DNA of 64,000 nt from contig MEOQ01000020.1 of NCBI GenBank assembly GCA_001769275.1, positions 40,584 through 104,583 on the forward strand. The letters are read 5' to 3'. The position numbers and the translations under genes are program-made. Positions 37,909 to 47,421 of this stretch are shown here, piece after piece. The number at the start of each line of letters is the position of its first letter. Within the stretch, counting starts at the first letter, position 1. The notes beneath the pieces are model-generated. The model ran no database searches and had not been told where the DNA came from. It saw only the letters and a list, made by a program, of their open reading frames with translations. Origin of the DNA: Bacteroidetes bacterium GWF2_43_63. Its GTDB lineage: Bacteria; Bacteroidota; Bacteroidia; Bacteroidales; DTU049.

Positions 37909-39387
37909 TTACTGCTGCTTCGCCCGTCCCGGCAGCAGGGATCTGAGAAACGGGACCAGCTCTTCTCTGAATAAAATGAAGCCAATAACAGCCAGAATGA
38001 TCAGGTGTAAAGTTGACATCAGATACATATTGACATCGCTGAAAGCTATTTTTGTAACCAGCAGCATAAGAATATAAATGACCGGATACAGAATGAATTT
38101 TTTGGGATTTACGGAGAACGAATAAAATCTTCTGACAAAGAAATAAAGCAGCACTACCTGCAGAATTTTAGTCATGAAATTGGCCCAAACAGCGCCCTCG
38201 ATACCCGACAATTTAATTAAACTGAAAGTAACAACCACCTGAAACAACGCTACAATTGAAAAAGCCAGCGGAAGAATTTTTGTTTTTTTGAAATAATAAA
38301 CCGGTGTAGTCAGATACAAAAACCAAACGCGCGAAACCATGCCAGCCATAAGAATCGGTAACAAATCGAACGATTGATACAGGTCTTTATTCGAAATAAT
38401 TAACGGGACAAAAAACACCACGCAAACATACAGCAACGGCATGCTGATCTGATTGATTACTGTGAACCCATTGAAGTATTTATTAATCTCAACATTGCCT
38501 TCAGGCTTATCACCATGCTTCTTCCAAATTTGAAAAACTTTCGGATTGATTGCGGCAGACAAGCCAACCTGCAATAATTCAATTATCAGCGTAATTTTGA
38601 CGGCAAAATCGAAAACAGCAACTTCGCTCTCACTCAGAATTCCGAGAATGAAGTAACGGTCGATGTTGGCAATAACCCACGAAAGCAAATAGAAAATAAA
38701 CAGCGGCGTGCAATAGATCAATAAATCCTTGAGTATGCTTTTTGAAAATTCAAACCTACTTTCGCGCCCAAAATAAATCAATGCCCAAATGAATGTTGAT
38801 GAGGCCGAAATGAAACGCCCCCAGATGGGTCCATCAAGGGACATAGGGAACAAATACAATCCGCTTACAGAGAAAGCAATCACCAGCACAAAATGCAGCA
38901 TATTGCTCCAGAAATAGGGGTTTGGTTTCTGTCGGTAAATCATTAGCGCCGTGTAAGCCTTGAAAATACCAGTAAACAATCCCGTCAAAATTGATAGAAA
39001 TCCAAATGGGAAGAAGTTTACATCCTTTCCGGGAAAAATAAAAGTAAACAGAAAATCTCCAACGGTCGAAAAAATCAGCGTCATCGCCGCCCCGAATATT
39101 AATAAAAACAGCGCAGCAGTCCCAATAAATCTACGACTTTGCGCAGGGGAATCTGAGTTGTGGATGTAGTTAATCCCCAGATAATTGTCGGCTGAATAAA
39201 TAAACAGGACTCTGACCAGCTCGCTCAAAGCGATATAGATAGCAAGCAAGCCAAAATCTTCGGTAGTCAGCAGATTGGAGTTTCCATAGAAAGGCAATAG
39301 CACTACGCTGGATGCCAATGGAAGTGCACCTATGAAAGAATAGATGAACGAAGATTTTATAAACGACTTTGATATGCCCTGGCTCAT
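37909..39387 (-). CDS. Polysaccharide flippase family protein (Wzx/MATE-like)
   Basis: A 492-residue integral membrane protein with 13-14 predicted helices spread over the whole length. It belongs to the oligosaccharide flippase / polysaccharide biosynthesis group (MVF/MATE superfamily). The first helices read SSFIYSFIGALPLASSVVL, then TEDFGLLAIYIALSELVRV with the typical early acidic position. Such proteins move lipid-linked sugar repeat units across the cytoplasmic membrane. No glycosyltransferase is adjacent, so it is an isolated member. Transcribed convergently with rpoD. Confidence 0.88.
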   Translation of the reverse strand: MSQGISKSFIKSSFIYSFIGALPLASSVVLLPFYGNSNLLTTEDFGLLAIYIALSELVRVLFIYSADNYLGINYIHNSDSPAQSRRFIGTAALFLLIFGAAMTLIFSTVGDFLFTFIFPGKDVNFFPFGFLSILTGLFTGIFKAYTALMIYRQKPNPYFWSNMLHFVLVIAFSVSGLYLFPMSLDGPIWGRFISASSTFIWALIYFGRESRFEFSKSILKDLLIYCTPLFIFYLLSWVIANIDRYFILGILSESEVAVFDFAVKITLIIELLQVGLSAAINPKVFQIWKKHGDKPEGNVEINKYFNGFTVINQISMPLLYVCVVFFVPLIISNKDLYQSFDLLPILMAGMVSRVWFLYLTTPVYYFKKTKILPLAFSIVALFQVVVTFSLIKLSGIEGAVWANFMTKILQVVLLYFFVRRFYSFSVNPKKFILYPVIYILMLLVTKIAFSDVNMYLMSTLHLIILAVIGFILFREELVPFLRSLLPGRAKQQ

Positions 39388-39467
39388 GTAAAACCGCTGT
39401 GTTTTTACGCTTGCTGCAAAATTAAGAATAATAACCTAGACCGGCCTACTAATATTATGTCTGACTC

Positions 39468-39557
39468 CTATCGCAACAGAGTCACACTGCCTGAGGGCTG
39501 AGCAGGAAGGCATATTGCCCCCCAGACAAAAATCAAAACAAACAGCAAACGATTCAT
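39468..39557 (-). pseudogene. Signal-peptide-only micro-ORF
   Basis: ATG 39557 opens a 29-codon frame beginning MNRLLFVLIFVWGAICLPAQ, a near-perfect Bacteroidota signal peptide. It then reads PSGSVTLLR and a TAG stop. After the stop no frame continues with recognisable protein. It may be the remains of an exported-protein gene truncated by deletion, or a leader-type small protein. It lies between the flippase start and the divergent helicase gene. Confidence 0.35.
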
Positions 39558-39667
39558 AAAAGCAATCTTCCAAATTATTGAACAATTTTTAGACAAAAGT
39601 AAGAATGAATAGTTGAACACGTATATTTATAAATTACTACATTAGCAATTAAATCATCAGGCAAATC

Positions 39668-42600
39668 ATGTCATCGTTTACATTACTCAATGCGTCGGCA
39701 GGCTCTGGAAAAACCCAGCGGATTACACTGGAAATGCTCAGGCTAATTCTTCCCAATCCGTCCGAAGCATCACGCATTCTTTCAATTACCTTCACCAACA
39801 AAGCAGCCGGAGAAATGAAGGATCGCATGATCAGCTCACTGGCCGAAATTGCCCGGGACCCTGAGAAAAGTCGCATGTTGCCGGCATTGCTGCAGGCGTT
39901 TCCTCAAAAAACGACGGGTCAATTAAGCCAGATGGCCGACACCGCGCTGAAATACGTGCTCCATCATTATTCAGATATAGCCATCAGCACCATCGACAGC
40001 TTTATGCAGCGCATCATTCGCACCTTTGCACGCGAACTCCAATTGCCAGCCAATTACGAAGTGACAGTGGGCGATGATGAATTGAATGAACTGATCATTT
40101 CTACAATAATCGACAATGCCAATCTTGATGACAATATCACCCGGGTACTGAAGGAAATTATCCGCATGCAAATGGACGAGGCCAACAGTCCACTGCGCTT
40201 AGCTGAAGAATTGCTGCCGCTTGTAAGACATCTCACGCAGGAAGCTTCGGTCCGGACGGTGGACAGTGCCCTCGAAACTGGCTCCAGTAAAATGATTAAG
40301 GCCTTTGACACGCTGCTTGCCAAAAACAAAAGTATTGCTGCAAGTATTCGCAAAAATCTGCACGAATTAAATAAAATTCTTGTAAAAGAAAATCTAAATG
40401 AAGAAGACTTTATTAAAAAAGGAAATTCGAAATCAATTTACAGTTACATAAATAATTTATCTCTCAGTTTCAAGACAAACAAGCTTTCAGCTTCAATGAT
40501 GAAAATACTCGAGAGCGGTCAGTTTTTAGTAAGTCCGAGACCAGAAGCCGAGCGTGAAATCCAAAAATTATTATTCGAAATATTTGAATTAATACCTGAC
40601 TATTACTACGGCCGTATGATGGCCAAACGCTTTCCTGTAGTTGCCTTGCTGAGCGAGATCTGGAAGTTTCGCGAAGAATATAAAATTGAAAAAAATGTAT
40701 TGCCGGTTTCGGACTTTAACCGGATTATACGCGAAGTACTGAGCAAGGAACCTGTGCCTTTCATATACCTGCGCGCCGGCAGCCGCTATAAAACCATCAT
40801 GATTGATGAGTTTCAGGATACAAGTCTGATGCAGTGGCTCAATTTGCTGCCACTGATTCATGAATCACTTGCGCGTGGAAACACATCGTGGGTTGTGGGC
40901 GATCCGAAGCAAAGCATTTATCGCTGGCGCAATGGAAAAGTGGAAATCATGCTTGGCCTACCCGATATTTTCGAAGGAAGCGAAGATACTTTTGATGCGG
41001 AAGGAATTATTAAAAGTTCTTTCAGAAAAGAAGACATGGAATTCAATTACCGCTCCGACAAAAATATTGTCAATTTCAATTCATGCTTCTTCGATTACAT
41101 CAAAACGCGCTTTATCAGCTCGCTGAGCGATGAAGAGATGAGTGAATCCGTAAACAAAAAACTTAATATCTACGCCGGGGTTTACGATCAAATCGAACAA
41201 AAACCAAGCGCTTCTACTTCCGGATATGTTGAATGCCGCATCTACGACGGAAAGCTTAAGGACAATAAAGATCAATGGCTCGAAGATATTGTTGAGACGA
41301 TCAGAAACTGTCAAAGACTAAATTACAAGCTCAGCGATATTGCAATTTTAAGCCGCCAGAACGATATCGGTGTTGCTATCAGCGCGTATCTGATGGGGCT
41401 TAAAGAGTCGATCCCTGTGATATCGCGCGAAACGTTGCAGTTTCGCACATCTCCGCATTGCCGGTTGGCTATGTGTATGTACAGGCTGACTCATTGCCCC
41501 ACCGATGACCTCAATGCCACTCAAACATGGCTCCTGCTGCGACAATACACCGATACCGACTTTAGTACCTCGCCAGAAATTACTGATTTTCTCATGCAGA
41601 AAAAAGGCGTTCGCGGAAAAATGCTGTTGGATTTTCTAGCACAAATGTTTGAATCATTGGATCCGGAATCACTTGTGTTTCTGCCGCCTGTAGATCAGCT
41701 TGACATTATTATTCACTCATTGGAAATTTGTGACAAAGGAGGTTTCTTCCTATTGTTTCTTCGCGAATCGATCATGAAAGAACAGGATAAGATTGGCTAC
41801 AATTCCGAAGTACTTTGGAAATGGTGGATTGCAAAAGGACAAACAACCAGCGTCATCGTTCCTGATGCGGGAGATGCTGTAAATATCATGTCAATTCACA
41901 GTTCCAAAGGGCTCCAGTTCCCGGTTGTAATAATGCCCTACTTCAATATTGATGAAACAACAAGCATTAAAAGAAATCTTTTCTGGCATCCGGTAGACGA
42001 AGAAAAATGGGGCGTACCCTACTCTGTAGTGAACTATACCAATGAACCTCCGGGTAATGACCTACGCGAACAATATCAGCTTGAACGGGCCAAAAGCACG
42101 ATGGATACAATAAATCTGATGTATGTCGGAACGACCCGCGCAGAAGAAAAGTTGTTTATATTTTCATTTCTGTCGCCAGAAAAACCACCAAAAGAAAACA
42201 GCAAGTCCAAAAAGAAAGAACCGGAAGCGCCGGCCGAAACTCCGCTGCAAACTGACTCTGCAAAGGCCCTGCGTGATTTTATCCGATCTGAAAAAATTCC
42301 TTTTTCCGAAAAAGCGCGTGAGCATTATACAAGCTGGACCATGGGAAATTTTTCAGAGGTAAGAGAACGAAAAAATAAAGAGGATAAGAGTTTTAAAGTA
42401 GAGAAATTCCGTGTAAATCCAAACAAACCACTGGACTCGTTGCGCAAAAGCAAAACCGGCTTCGACAGTGCTGAACTGCGCGAATCGGCTATGAAGGGAA
42501 AAATTATTCATGAATTGCTTTCCGGAATTTCTGAAGAATCAGACATTATTCCAGTGATTGAAAGCTATACCGGTAATGGCTGGATAGAAAACGAACAGAA

Positions 42601-42913
42601 AGAAAAATACATTCAGCTTGTCAGTACAATTGTACGGCAATTCCCATTTGCGTTTCCAGGCGCCAACTACGTTATGAGCGAAAGAGAAATTGCTGACAAA
42701 GATGGTTTGGTTTGGCGTCCCGATCGCATGATATGCGGCAGCAATAATAAATGGAGCGTAATCGATTTTAAAACCGGCCGCGAAAAAAAAGAACACAAAG
42801 AACAGGTGATGCACTATTCGCAACTGCTAACGGAGGCAGGCATGAGCGTTGAATCATCGCATATTATCTACATCGATACTGAGAAATTTGAAGCGAGGGC
42901 TGTTGAAATATAA
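39668..42913 (+). CDS. UvrD/RecB-type helicase-nuclease (AddA-like)
   Basis: A 1081-residue superfamily 1A helicase with a C-terminal nuclease. Motif I is ASAGSGKT at residues 9-16, followed by ILSITFTNKAAGEMKDRM (Ia). Motif II is MIDEFQDTS near 380, motif III VVGDPKQSIYRWR near 413, and the C-terminal motifs SIHSSKGLQFPVV and MYVGTTRAEEKLF. Residues about 1000-1060 have the PD-(D/E)XK core WRPDRMI...VIDFKTGREK. It should process double-strand DNA ends for recombination. The AddB-like partner, usually next door in Bacteroidota, is not present here. A long hairpin follows the stop codon. Confidence 0.93.
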   Translation: MSSFTLLNASAGSGKTQRITLEMLRLILPNPSEASRILSITFTNKAAGEMKDRMISSLAEIARDPEKSRMLPALLQAFPQKTTGQLSQMADTALKYVLHHYSDIAISTIDSFMQRIIRTFARELQLPANYEVTVGDDELNELIISTIIDNANLDDNITRVLKEIIRMQMDEANSPLRLAEELLPLVRHLTQEASVRTVDSALETGSSKMIKAFDTLLAKNKSIAASIRKNLHELNKILVKENLNEEDFIKKGNSKSIYSYINNLSLSFKTNKLSASMMKILESGQFLVSPRPEAEREIQKLLFEIFELIPDYYYGRMMAKRFPVVALLSEIWKFREEYKIEKNVLPVSDFNRIIREVLSKEPVPFIYLRAGSRYKTIMIDEFQDTSLMQWLNLLPLIHESLARGNTSWVVGDPKQSIYRWRNGKVEIMLGLPDIFEGSEDTFDAEGIIKSSFRKEDMEFNYRSDKNIVNFNSCFFDYIKTRFISSLSDEEMSESVNKKLNIYAGVYDQIEQKPSASTSGYVECRIYDGKLKDNKDQWLEDIVETIRNCQRLNYKLSDIAILSRQNDIGVAISAYLMGLKESIPVISRETLQFRTSPHCRLAMCMYRLTHCPTDDLNATQTWLLLRQYTDTDFSTSPEITDFLMQKKGVRGKMLLDFLAQMFESLDPESLVFLPPVDQLDIIIHSLEICDKGGFFLLFLRESIMKEQDKIGYNSEVLWKWWIAKGQTTSVIVPDAGDAVNIMSIHSSKGLQFPVVIMPYFNIDETTSIKRNLFWHPVDEEKWGVPYSVVNYTNEPPGNDLREQYQLERAKSTMDTINLMYVGTTRAEEKLFIFSFLSPEKPPKENSKSKKKEPEAPAETPLQTDSAKALRDFIRSEKIPFSEKAREHYTSWTMGNFSEVRERKNKEDKSFKVEKFRVNPNKPLDSLRKSKTGFDSAELRESAMKGKIIHELLSGISEESDIIPVIESYTGNGWIENEQKEKYIQLVSTIVRQFPFAFPGANYVMSEREIADKDGLVWRPDRMICGSNNKWSVIDFKTGREKKEHKEQVMHYSQLLTEAGMSVESSHIIYIDTEKFEARAVEI

Positions 42914-42925
42914 TTTTTTCACCCC

Positions 42926-43036
42926 AAACTACTCCACCCCAAACTACTCCACCCCTAACTTTTTCACCCCTAACTTCATCAAAGTTTTAAACTTTGATGA
43001 AGTTTATCAGGGTGAAAAAGTTTGGTGGAGTAGTTT
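42926..43036. terminator. Nested long hairpin, bidirectional terminator
   Basis: Three successive perfect stems lie inside each other: 42941-42953 with 43024-43036, 42957-42969 with 43010-43022, and 42972-42985 with 42991-43004. The outer left word aaactactccacccc is present twice in tandem (42926-42940, 42941-42955). It separates the convergent helicase and lipoprotein genes, reaching both stop codons. Confidence 0.75.
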
Positions 43037-43876
43037 TTACGACATCGTAATATTATAAACAGCTCCGTTGATCGTTACAGTTGCTGCGGCATCACAAGCG
43101 CCATCGCCGTAGTTTACGAGCATGGTGAATGTTCCGCTTGTCAGCGTCAGCGATCCGGCTGTAATCCAGCGGCAGCCGACTTGTACGCGTAAAGCGGTAT
43201 TGATAACGACATCAAATTCTTCGTCCTGAATATTTACTCCGGAAGCTGTTCCGGTGATCATGTATACATCGTCCCATGGATTTAAAACAGTGGCTTCACC
43301 TTCAATCCATTCGTGCTGCCTTGTTGATGTCCATTCAATGGTGCCTGTGGTGTTTGAAACTGTTCCATCTACAAACAGAGCGTAGACAAGATTTCCGGCA
43401 AGGTTATGTCCCATGTTTGTTATGGTTTTTGTTCCCTGCACCAGATTATCATTTACATAATAGTTTTGTGGCGTCACGGTAATTACGGTTGCACTATCGC
43501 GATACCAGCCAGTTGTGGTCATCGTAACAATTCCGCGCCTATAGCGGCCATCCGTTCCCAGACAATTGGTTGTGCCGAAATCTACGGTCACTGTTTTCGG
43601 GAAAGTAGTGAGGTCAAAAGGTGTAATCGTCAATGTGGCACAGGATGCCATTGATTCCATGCAATTCTTAGAGCCTCCCGCAGAATCCTGCGCAGCAATC
43701 ATTCCGTCAGTAGCCTGCTTGAACACATCGCTAAACATGTTTTCGGCTGTGGCATTATCGATGGCAGACTGGTAATTATTTTTGTCCTGATCATCATCCT
43801 CATCTTTATTACATGATGATAAAAAAGACACTGAGCAAAGAGCAAGTGCTAGCAAAAAAAGGAAGCTTCTTTTCAT
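43037..43876 (-). CDS. Putative lipoprotein of unknown function
   Basis: 279 residues. The signal sequence ends in the lipobox LSSC, with the acylated cysteine at 22, followed by an acidic stretch NKDEDDDQDKN. Surface-exposed Bacteroidota lipoproteins carry such an acidic signal after the cysteine, so export to the cell surface is possible. The remainder is all-beta, with GTDGRYRRGIVTMTTTGWY and GNLVYALFVDGTVSNTTGT. No catalytic motif is seen and no family is recognised. Monocistronic, between two long palindromes. Confidence 0.8.
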   Translation of the reverse strand: MKRSFLFLLALALCSVSFLSSCNKDEDDDQDKNNYQSAIDNATAENMFSDVFKQATDGMIAAQDSAGGSKNCMESMASCATLTITPFDLTTFPKTVTVDFGTTNCLGTDGRYRRGIVTMTTTGWYRDSATVITVTPQNYYVNDNLVQGTKTITNMGHNLAGNLVYALFVDGTVSNTTGTIEWTSTRQHEWIEGEATVLNPWDDVYMITGTASGVNIQDEEFDVVINTALRVQVGCRWITAGSLTLTSGTFTMLVNYGDGACDAAATVTINGAVYNITMS

Positions 43877-43944
43877 AATTGAATTTTTGTTTTAGACCTG
43901 ACAAAGCAGGGCAAAGTTTAATGACGAAGCTGTGCGAAGTTTAT

Positions 43945-43980
43945 AAAGTTGTGCGAAGTTTATAAACTTCGCACAACTTT
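43945..43980 (-). terminator. Perfect 36-base palindrome at the folA stop
   Basis: 43945-43962 is the exact reverse complement of 43963-43980 (aaagttgtgcgaagttta / taaacttcgcacaacttt). The left half also occurs in tandem just before (tgtgcgaagtttataaa at 43931 and 43950). The palindrome overlaps the folA stop region and can end transcription of the thyA-folA operon. Confidence 0.65.
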
Positions 43981-44479
43981 AAATCCGCACAAAAACTAAA
44001 TACTGATATTCAATTCCGCTTTTCGAATCAACCATAATATCCGATTCATCGACGAGTTCCCACTCTTTTTCATTGAGCTCGGGGAAAAAAGTATCGGCTT
44101 CATATTCTCCGTCAACGCAGGTGAGATAAAGCTTTGAGGTGTGTGGCAACAGCTGTTCATACATGCTTGCTCCACCCATCACGAAATTTTCAGTATCGCC
44201 TTTGCATAAATCAAATACTTCATCCATTGATCTAACTTCCTCTGCACCCGTCTCTCCGAGCGGATCTGGTGAAAGCACTACGTTGCGACGATTGGGCAAA
44301 GGCCGCTTGGGAAGCGAAAACCAGGTGTTGCGGCCCATGATAACGGTATGATCGGTTGTGATTTCCTTGAATCTTTTCAAATCGTCTGACAAATGCCAGG
44401 GAAGTGTATTACGAATGCCAATGCCGTTTTTGGAATCAACAGCGACAATCATGCTGAGGTTTGGAATAACTTGTGCCAT
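43979..44479 (-). CDS. folA: Dihydrofolate reductase
   Basis: Reduces dihydrofolate to tetrahydrofolate with NADPH. The 166-residue protein shows the family order: NLSMIVAVDSKNGIGIRNTLPWHLSDDLKRF, in which the Asp of DDLKRF is the catalytic acid; HTVIMGRNTWFSLPKRPLPNRRNVVLS; and FVMGGASMYEQLLP, the NADPH-binding segment. It lies nine bases after thyA, whose reaction generates the dihydrofolate that FolA recycles. Confidence 0.97.
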   Translation of the reverse strand: MAQVIPNLSMIVAVDSKNGIGIRNTLPWHLSDDLKRFKEITTDHTVIMGRNTWFSLPKRPLPNRRNVVLSPDPLGETGAEEVRSMDEVFDLCKGDTENFVMGGASMYEQLLPHTSKLYLTCVDGEYEADTFFPELNEKEWELVDESDIMVDSKSGIEYQYLVFVRI

Positions 44480-44488
44480 AAGGTTTAT

Positions 44489-45283
44489 TTAAACTGCTAC
44501 TACCGCCTTGATGTGTGGATGCGGGTCGTAGCCGGTAATGGAAAAATCTTCGAATTTAAAATCAAAAATATTTTTTACTTCCGGATTGATTTCGAGTTTC
44601 GGAAGCGGCCTGCAATCGCGGCTTAACTGCAATTGTGCCTGTTCGATATGATTCAGATACAAATGCGCATCGCCGAATGTGTGAACAAAATCGCCAGCCT
44701 GCAAATCAGTGGCCTGCGCAACCATATGCAGCAAAAATGCATACGAAGCAATATTAAAAGGGACGCCCAGAAAAATATCGGCGCTGCGCTGATACAGCTG
44801 GCACGACAACTTTCCATTGGCTACATAAAACTGAAAAAGTAAATGACAGGGCGGCAATTTCATTTTCGGAACATCGGCCACATTCCATGCGCTGACAATA
44901 AGTCTGCGCGAATCGGGCGTCTTCTTTATCTGTTCAATCAATTCCGAAATCTGATCGATGGTTTGCCCTTCGCTTCCTTTCCAACTGCGCCATTGCGAGC
45001 CATAGACCGGCCCAAGATTTCCGCTTTCATCGGCCCATTCATCCCAGATGGAAACTCCGTTTTCTTTCAAATACTTTGTATTGGTATCGCCTTTTAGAAA
45101 CCAAAGCAGTTCGTGCAAAATACTTTTTGTATGCAGTTTTTTTGTGGTCAGTAGCGGAAAACCTTCCTGAAGATTGAACCGCATCTGATATCCAAACACG
45201 CTCACAGTGCCAGTTCCAGTGCGATCGGTTTTCTTCACGCCGTTTTCGAGCACATGCCGCATTAAATCGTGGTATTGTTTCAT
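44489..45283 (-). CDS. thyA: Thymidylate synthase
   Basis: Converts dUMP to dTMP using methylene-tetrahydrofolate. 264 residues, canonical length. The catalytic cysteine is C146 in [12 protein letters not shown]. The phosphate-binding RRLIVSAWN segment and the dUMP-binding [19 protein letters not shown] segment are intact. The start codon overlaps the stop of the RlpA gene by one base. Operon order is bifunctional nuclease, permease, rlpA, thyA, folA. Confidence 0.98.
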   Translation of the reverse strand: MKQYHDLMRHVLENGVKKTDRTGTGTVSVFGYQMRFNLQEGFPLLTTKKLHTKSILHELLWFLKGDTNTKYLKENGVSIWDEWADESGNLGPVYGSQWRSWKGSEGQTIDQISELIEQIKKTPDSRRLIVSAWNVADVPKMKLPPCHLLFQFYVANGKLSCQLYQRSADIFLGVPFNIASYAFLLHMVAQATDLQAGDFVHTFGDAHLYLNHIEQAQLQLSRDCRPLPKLEINPEVKNIFDFKFEDFSITGYDPHPHIKAVVAV

Positions 45284-46119
45284 TACTCCGTCTTTTCAGT
45301 TTGATGTTCCGGGTGCCCAAATTTAACCAAAAAACTTTGAGGGTAGGCTGCGCTTAACGAGTTTTTCAGTTTTGATGCTTCTTCAATCGAAGCACATTTT
45401 CCACAAAGCACACGGAACCAGATTTTTCCATACACTTCGGCCTGCATGATACGGGCTTCTGGAAATTTTCCATCTACTTTTTTCAACAGTATATCTGCAT
45501 TTTGCTGCATGCCAAAACTTCCAAGCTGAACTGAGTAGAAGGTTGATGAATCCGGGCTTGTGGCCACGTATTTCACAGCTTCACGCGGAATATATTTCGC
45601 AGGTTTATCAATTGTTTTTGTTTCGGTTTTTAAATCATTTTTAGTTTCTTTGACTCCTTTCACAACAGGGATTTCTTTCTGCTTTACCTTTGTTGATGCA
45701 AGCAATGGCCTATTGATTGATGCCACACCGATAATTTCGCAATCAACGGTGACAAGTCCCTGCGCAATAAAACCAAGTGTGTCGGCAGCGGCTTTGCTCA
45801 GATCGATCATGCGGCCGGCAATGAAAGGCCCACGGTCATTGATTTTCACAATACATGATTTTCCATTGCTTCTGTTGGTTACTTTCACCAGCGTTCCGAA
45901 TGCGAGCTGTTTGTGTGCAGCCGTCATCGAATCCATTGAAAAAATTTCTCCACTGGCGGTGGCACGACCATGAAAAGGAATACCATAATAAGAAGCCACA
46001 CCGGAAAATTTTGAACCGACCTGCGCGTTGCATATTGTTGAAAAAACAACGAACATTAAAAAAAACAACACAACCGGAATGGTCGTTGTCATTCCCTGTC
46101 GTGTTGTTTTAGTATTCAT
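45283..46119 (-). CDS. rlpA: RlpA-like septal ring lytic transglycosylase family protein
   Basis: 278 residues with a signal peptide (about 1-32, ending CNAQ). The double-psi beta-barrel RlpA domain is at about 36-120 ([20 protein letters not shown]... [22 protein letters not shown]). A Lys/Glu-rich linker and a C-terminal SPOR domain at about 190-268 follow ([21 protein letters not shown]... [11 protein letters not shown]). SPOR binds denuded peptidoglycan at division sites; RlpA of Pseudomonas cleaves such glycan. The inclusion in a thymidylate operon is probably only transcriptional linkage. Confidence 0.92.
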   Translation of the reverse strand: MNTKTTRQGMTTTIPVVLFFLMFVVFSTICNAQVGSKFSGVASYYGIPFHGRATASGEIFSMDSMTAAHKQLAFGTLVKVTNRSNGKSCIVKINDRGPFIAGRMIDLSKAAADTLGFIAQGLVTVDCEIIGVASINRPLLASTKVKQKEIPVVKGVKETKNDLKTETKTIDKPAKYIPREAVKYVATSPDSSTFYSVQLGSFGMQQNADILLKKVDGKFPEARIMQAEVYGKIWFRVLCGKCASIEEASKLKNSLSAAYPQSFLVKFGHPEHQTEKTE

Positions 46120-46140
46120 AAGTATATCTCCGGTACTAAA

Positions 46141-47403
46141 TTAATGAGATACATTCTGCAGATTCGGATCATCCGGATTGTGCTTGTGCCTGAAGAAAAT
46201 CGCAAACAAAACAGCAACAACGAGTGCATAGGCAGCAAAGAGAAGCCAAATGTTTCTCCAGTCGCGCACCCCATTTGCATCGGTATAGTATTGCTGAATG
46301 ACATATCCGCTTATAGTACTTCCCATGATAGCGCCAAATCCATTAGTCATCATCATAAACAATCCTTGAGCGCTTGAACGAATCGAAGGTTTGGTGGTGG
46401 TTTCAACAAACAGGGATCCTGAAATATTGAAGAAATCGAAAGCCATTCCGTAAATAATGCAGCTCAGAATGATCATCCATAGACCATCGAGCGGATTACC
46501 CAATCCGAATAAAGCAAAACGAAGCACCCATGCAATCATACTTATGAGCATCACTTTCTTGATTCCGAATCTTTTCATAAAGAACGGAATGGCAAGAATG
46601 AACAGGGTTTCGGACATCTGAGAGATGGACATGATAATTGTTGAATATCGCACGACAAATGAATCTGCATATTCAGGAATTTTCTCAAACTCGCCCAGGA
46701 ACAAATCACCGTAAGCATTTGTCAACTGCAGAGCAGCGCCAAGGAACATTGAAAAAATAAAGAACAGCGCCATTTTGGTTGATTTGAACAATTCAAATGC
46801 ATCGAGTCCAAGCATCTGAATGAATGTTCTGTTTTCCACCTTTTTCCCCAATGGCGGGCATTTCGGCAATGTGAACGAATATAATCCAAGTAAAACAGAA
46901 ATGGCTCCGGCAATATAAAACTGATTTTCCGAAGCCTTGTTTCCGGTCAGATTGACAACCCACATAGCAGCAATGAAGCCAATGGTGCCAAAAACACGAA
47001 TGGGGGGAAAGGCTTTTACAACATCGAGTCCGCTGTTTTTAAGCGCGGTATATGAAACCGAATTAGTTAAAGCAATGGTTGGCATATAAAAAATCATTGC
47101 CACCAGAATACCCCAGAAAAACCCAGCCGGAGTCTGGATTTGCGGCAGATAGAATAACGCAGCTCCACTCAAAAGATGAAGAATTCCATAGAGTTTTTCA
47201 GCATTCATCCAGCGGTCGGCCACAATCCCCATGAGTGCAGGCATAAACAGGGAGGCGATTCCCATGGTTGAAAAAATAATTCCGAATTCAGCTCCAGACC
47301 ATTGTTTGTTTCCAAACCAAAAGTTGCCGATGGTAATCAGCCAGGATCCCCAGATATAAAACTGGAGAAAATTCATGACTGTAAGTCTTAGTTTCAGTCC
47401 CAT
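46141..47403 (-). CDS. Nucleoside permease-like MFS transporter
   Basis: A 420-residue major-facilitator protein with 12 predicted helices. It matches the NupG/XapB nucleoside:proton symporter group: LRLTVMNFLQFYIWGSWLITIGNFWF at the N-terminus and AALWAPFNAL-type positions replaced by GIASLFMPALMGIVADRW. The central GTIGFIAAMWVV helix and the GMAFDFFNISGSLFVE segment near 340 are also present. It probably imports nucleosides, which fits its place beside thyA and folA. Exact substrate is inferred. Confidence 0.85.
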   Translation of the reverse strand: MGLKLRLTVMNFLQFYIWGSWLITIGNFWFGNKQWSGAEFGIIFSTMGIASLFMPALMGIVADRWMNAEKLYGILHLLSGAALFYLPQIQTPAGFFWGILVAMIFYMPTIALTNSVSYTALKNSGLDVVKAFPPIRVFGTIGFIAAMWVVNLTGNKASENQFYIAGAISVLLGLYSFTLPKCPPLGKKVENRTFIQMLGLDAFELFKSTKMALFFIFSMFLGAALQLTNAYGDLFLGEFEKIPEYADSFVVRYSTIIMSISQMSETLFILAIPFFMKRFGIKKVMLISMIAWVLRFALFGLGNPLDGLWMIILSCIIYGMAFDFFNISGSLFVETTTKPSIRSSAQGLFMMMTNGFGAIMGSTISGYVIQQYYTDANGVRDWRNIWLLFAAYALVVAVLFAIFFRHKHNPDDPNLQNVSH

Positions 47404-47421
47404 AACAGAAATATTTTGTGA

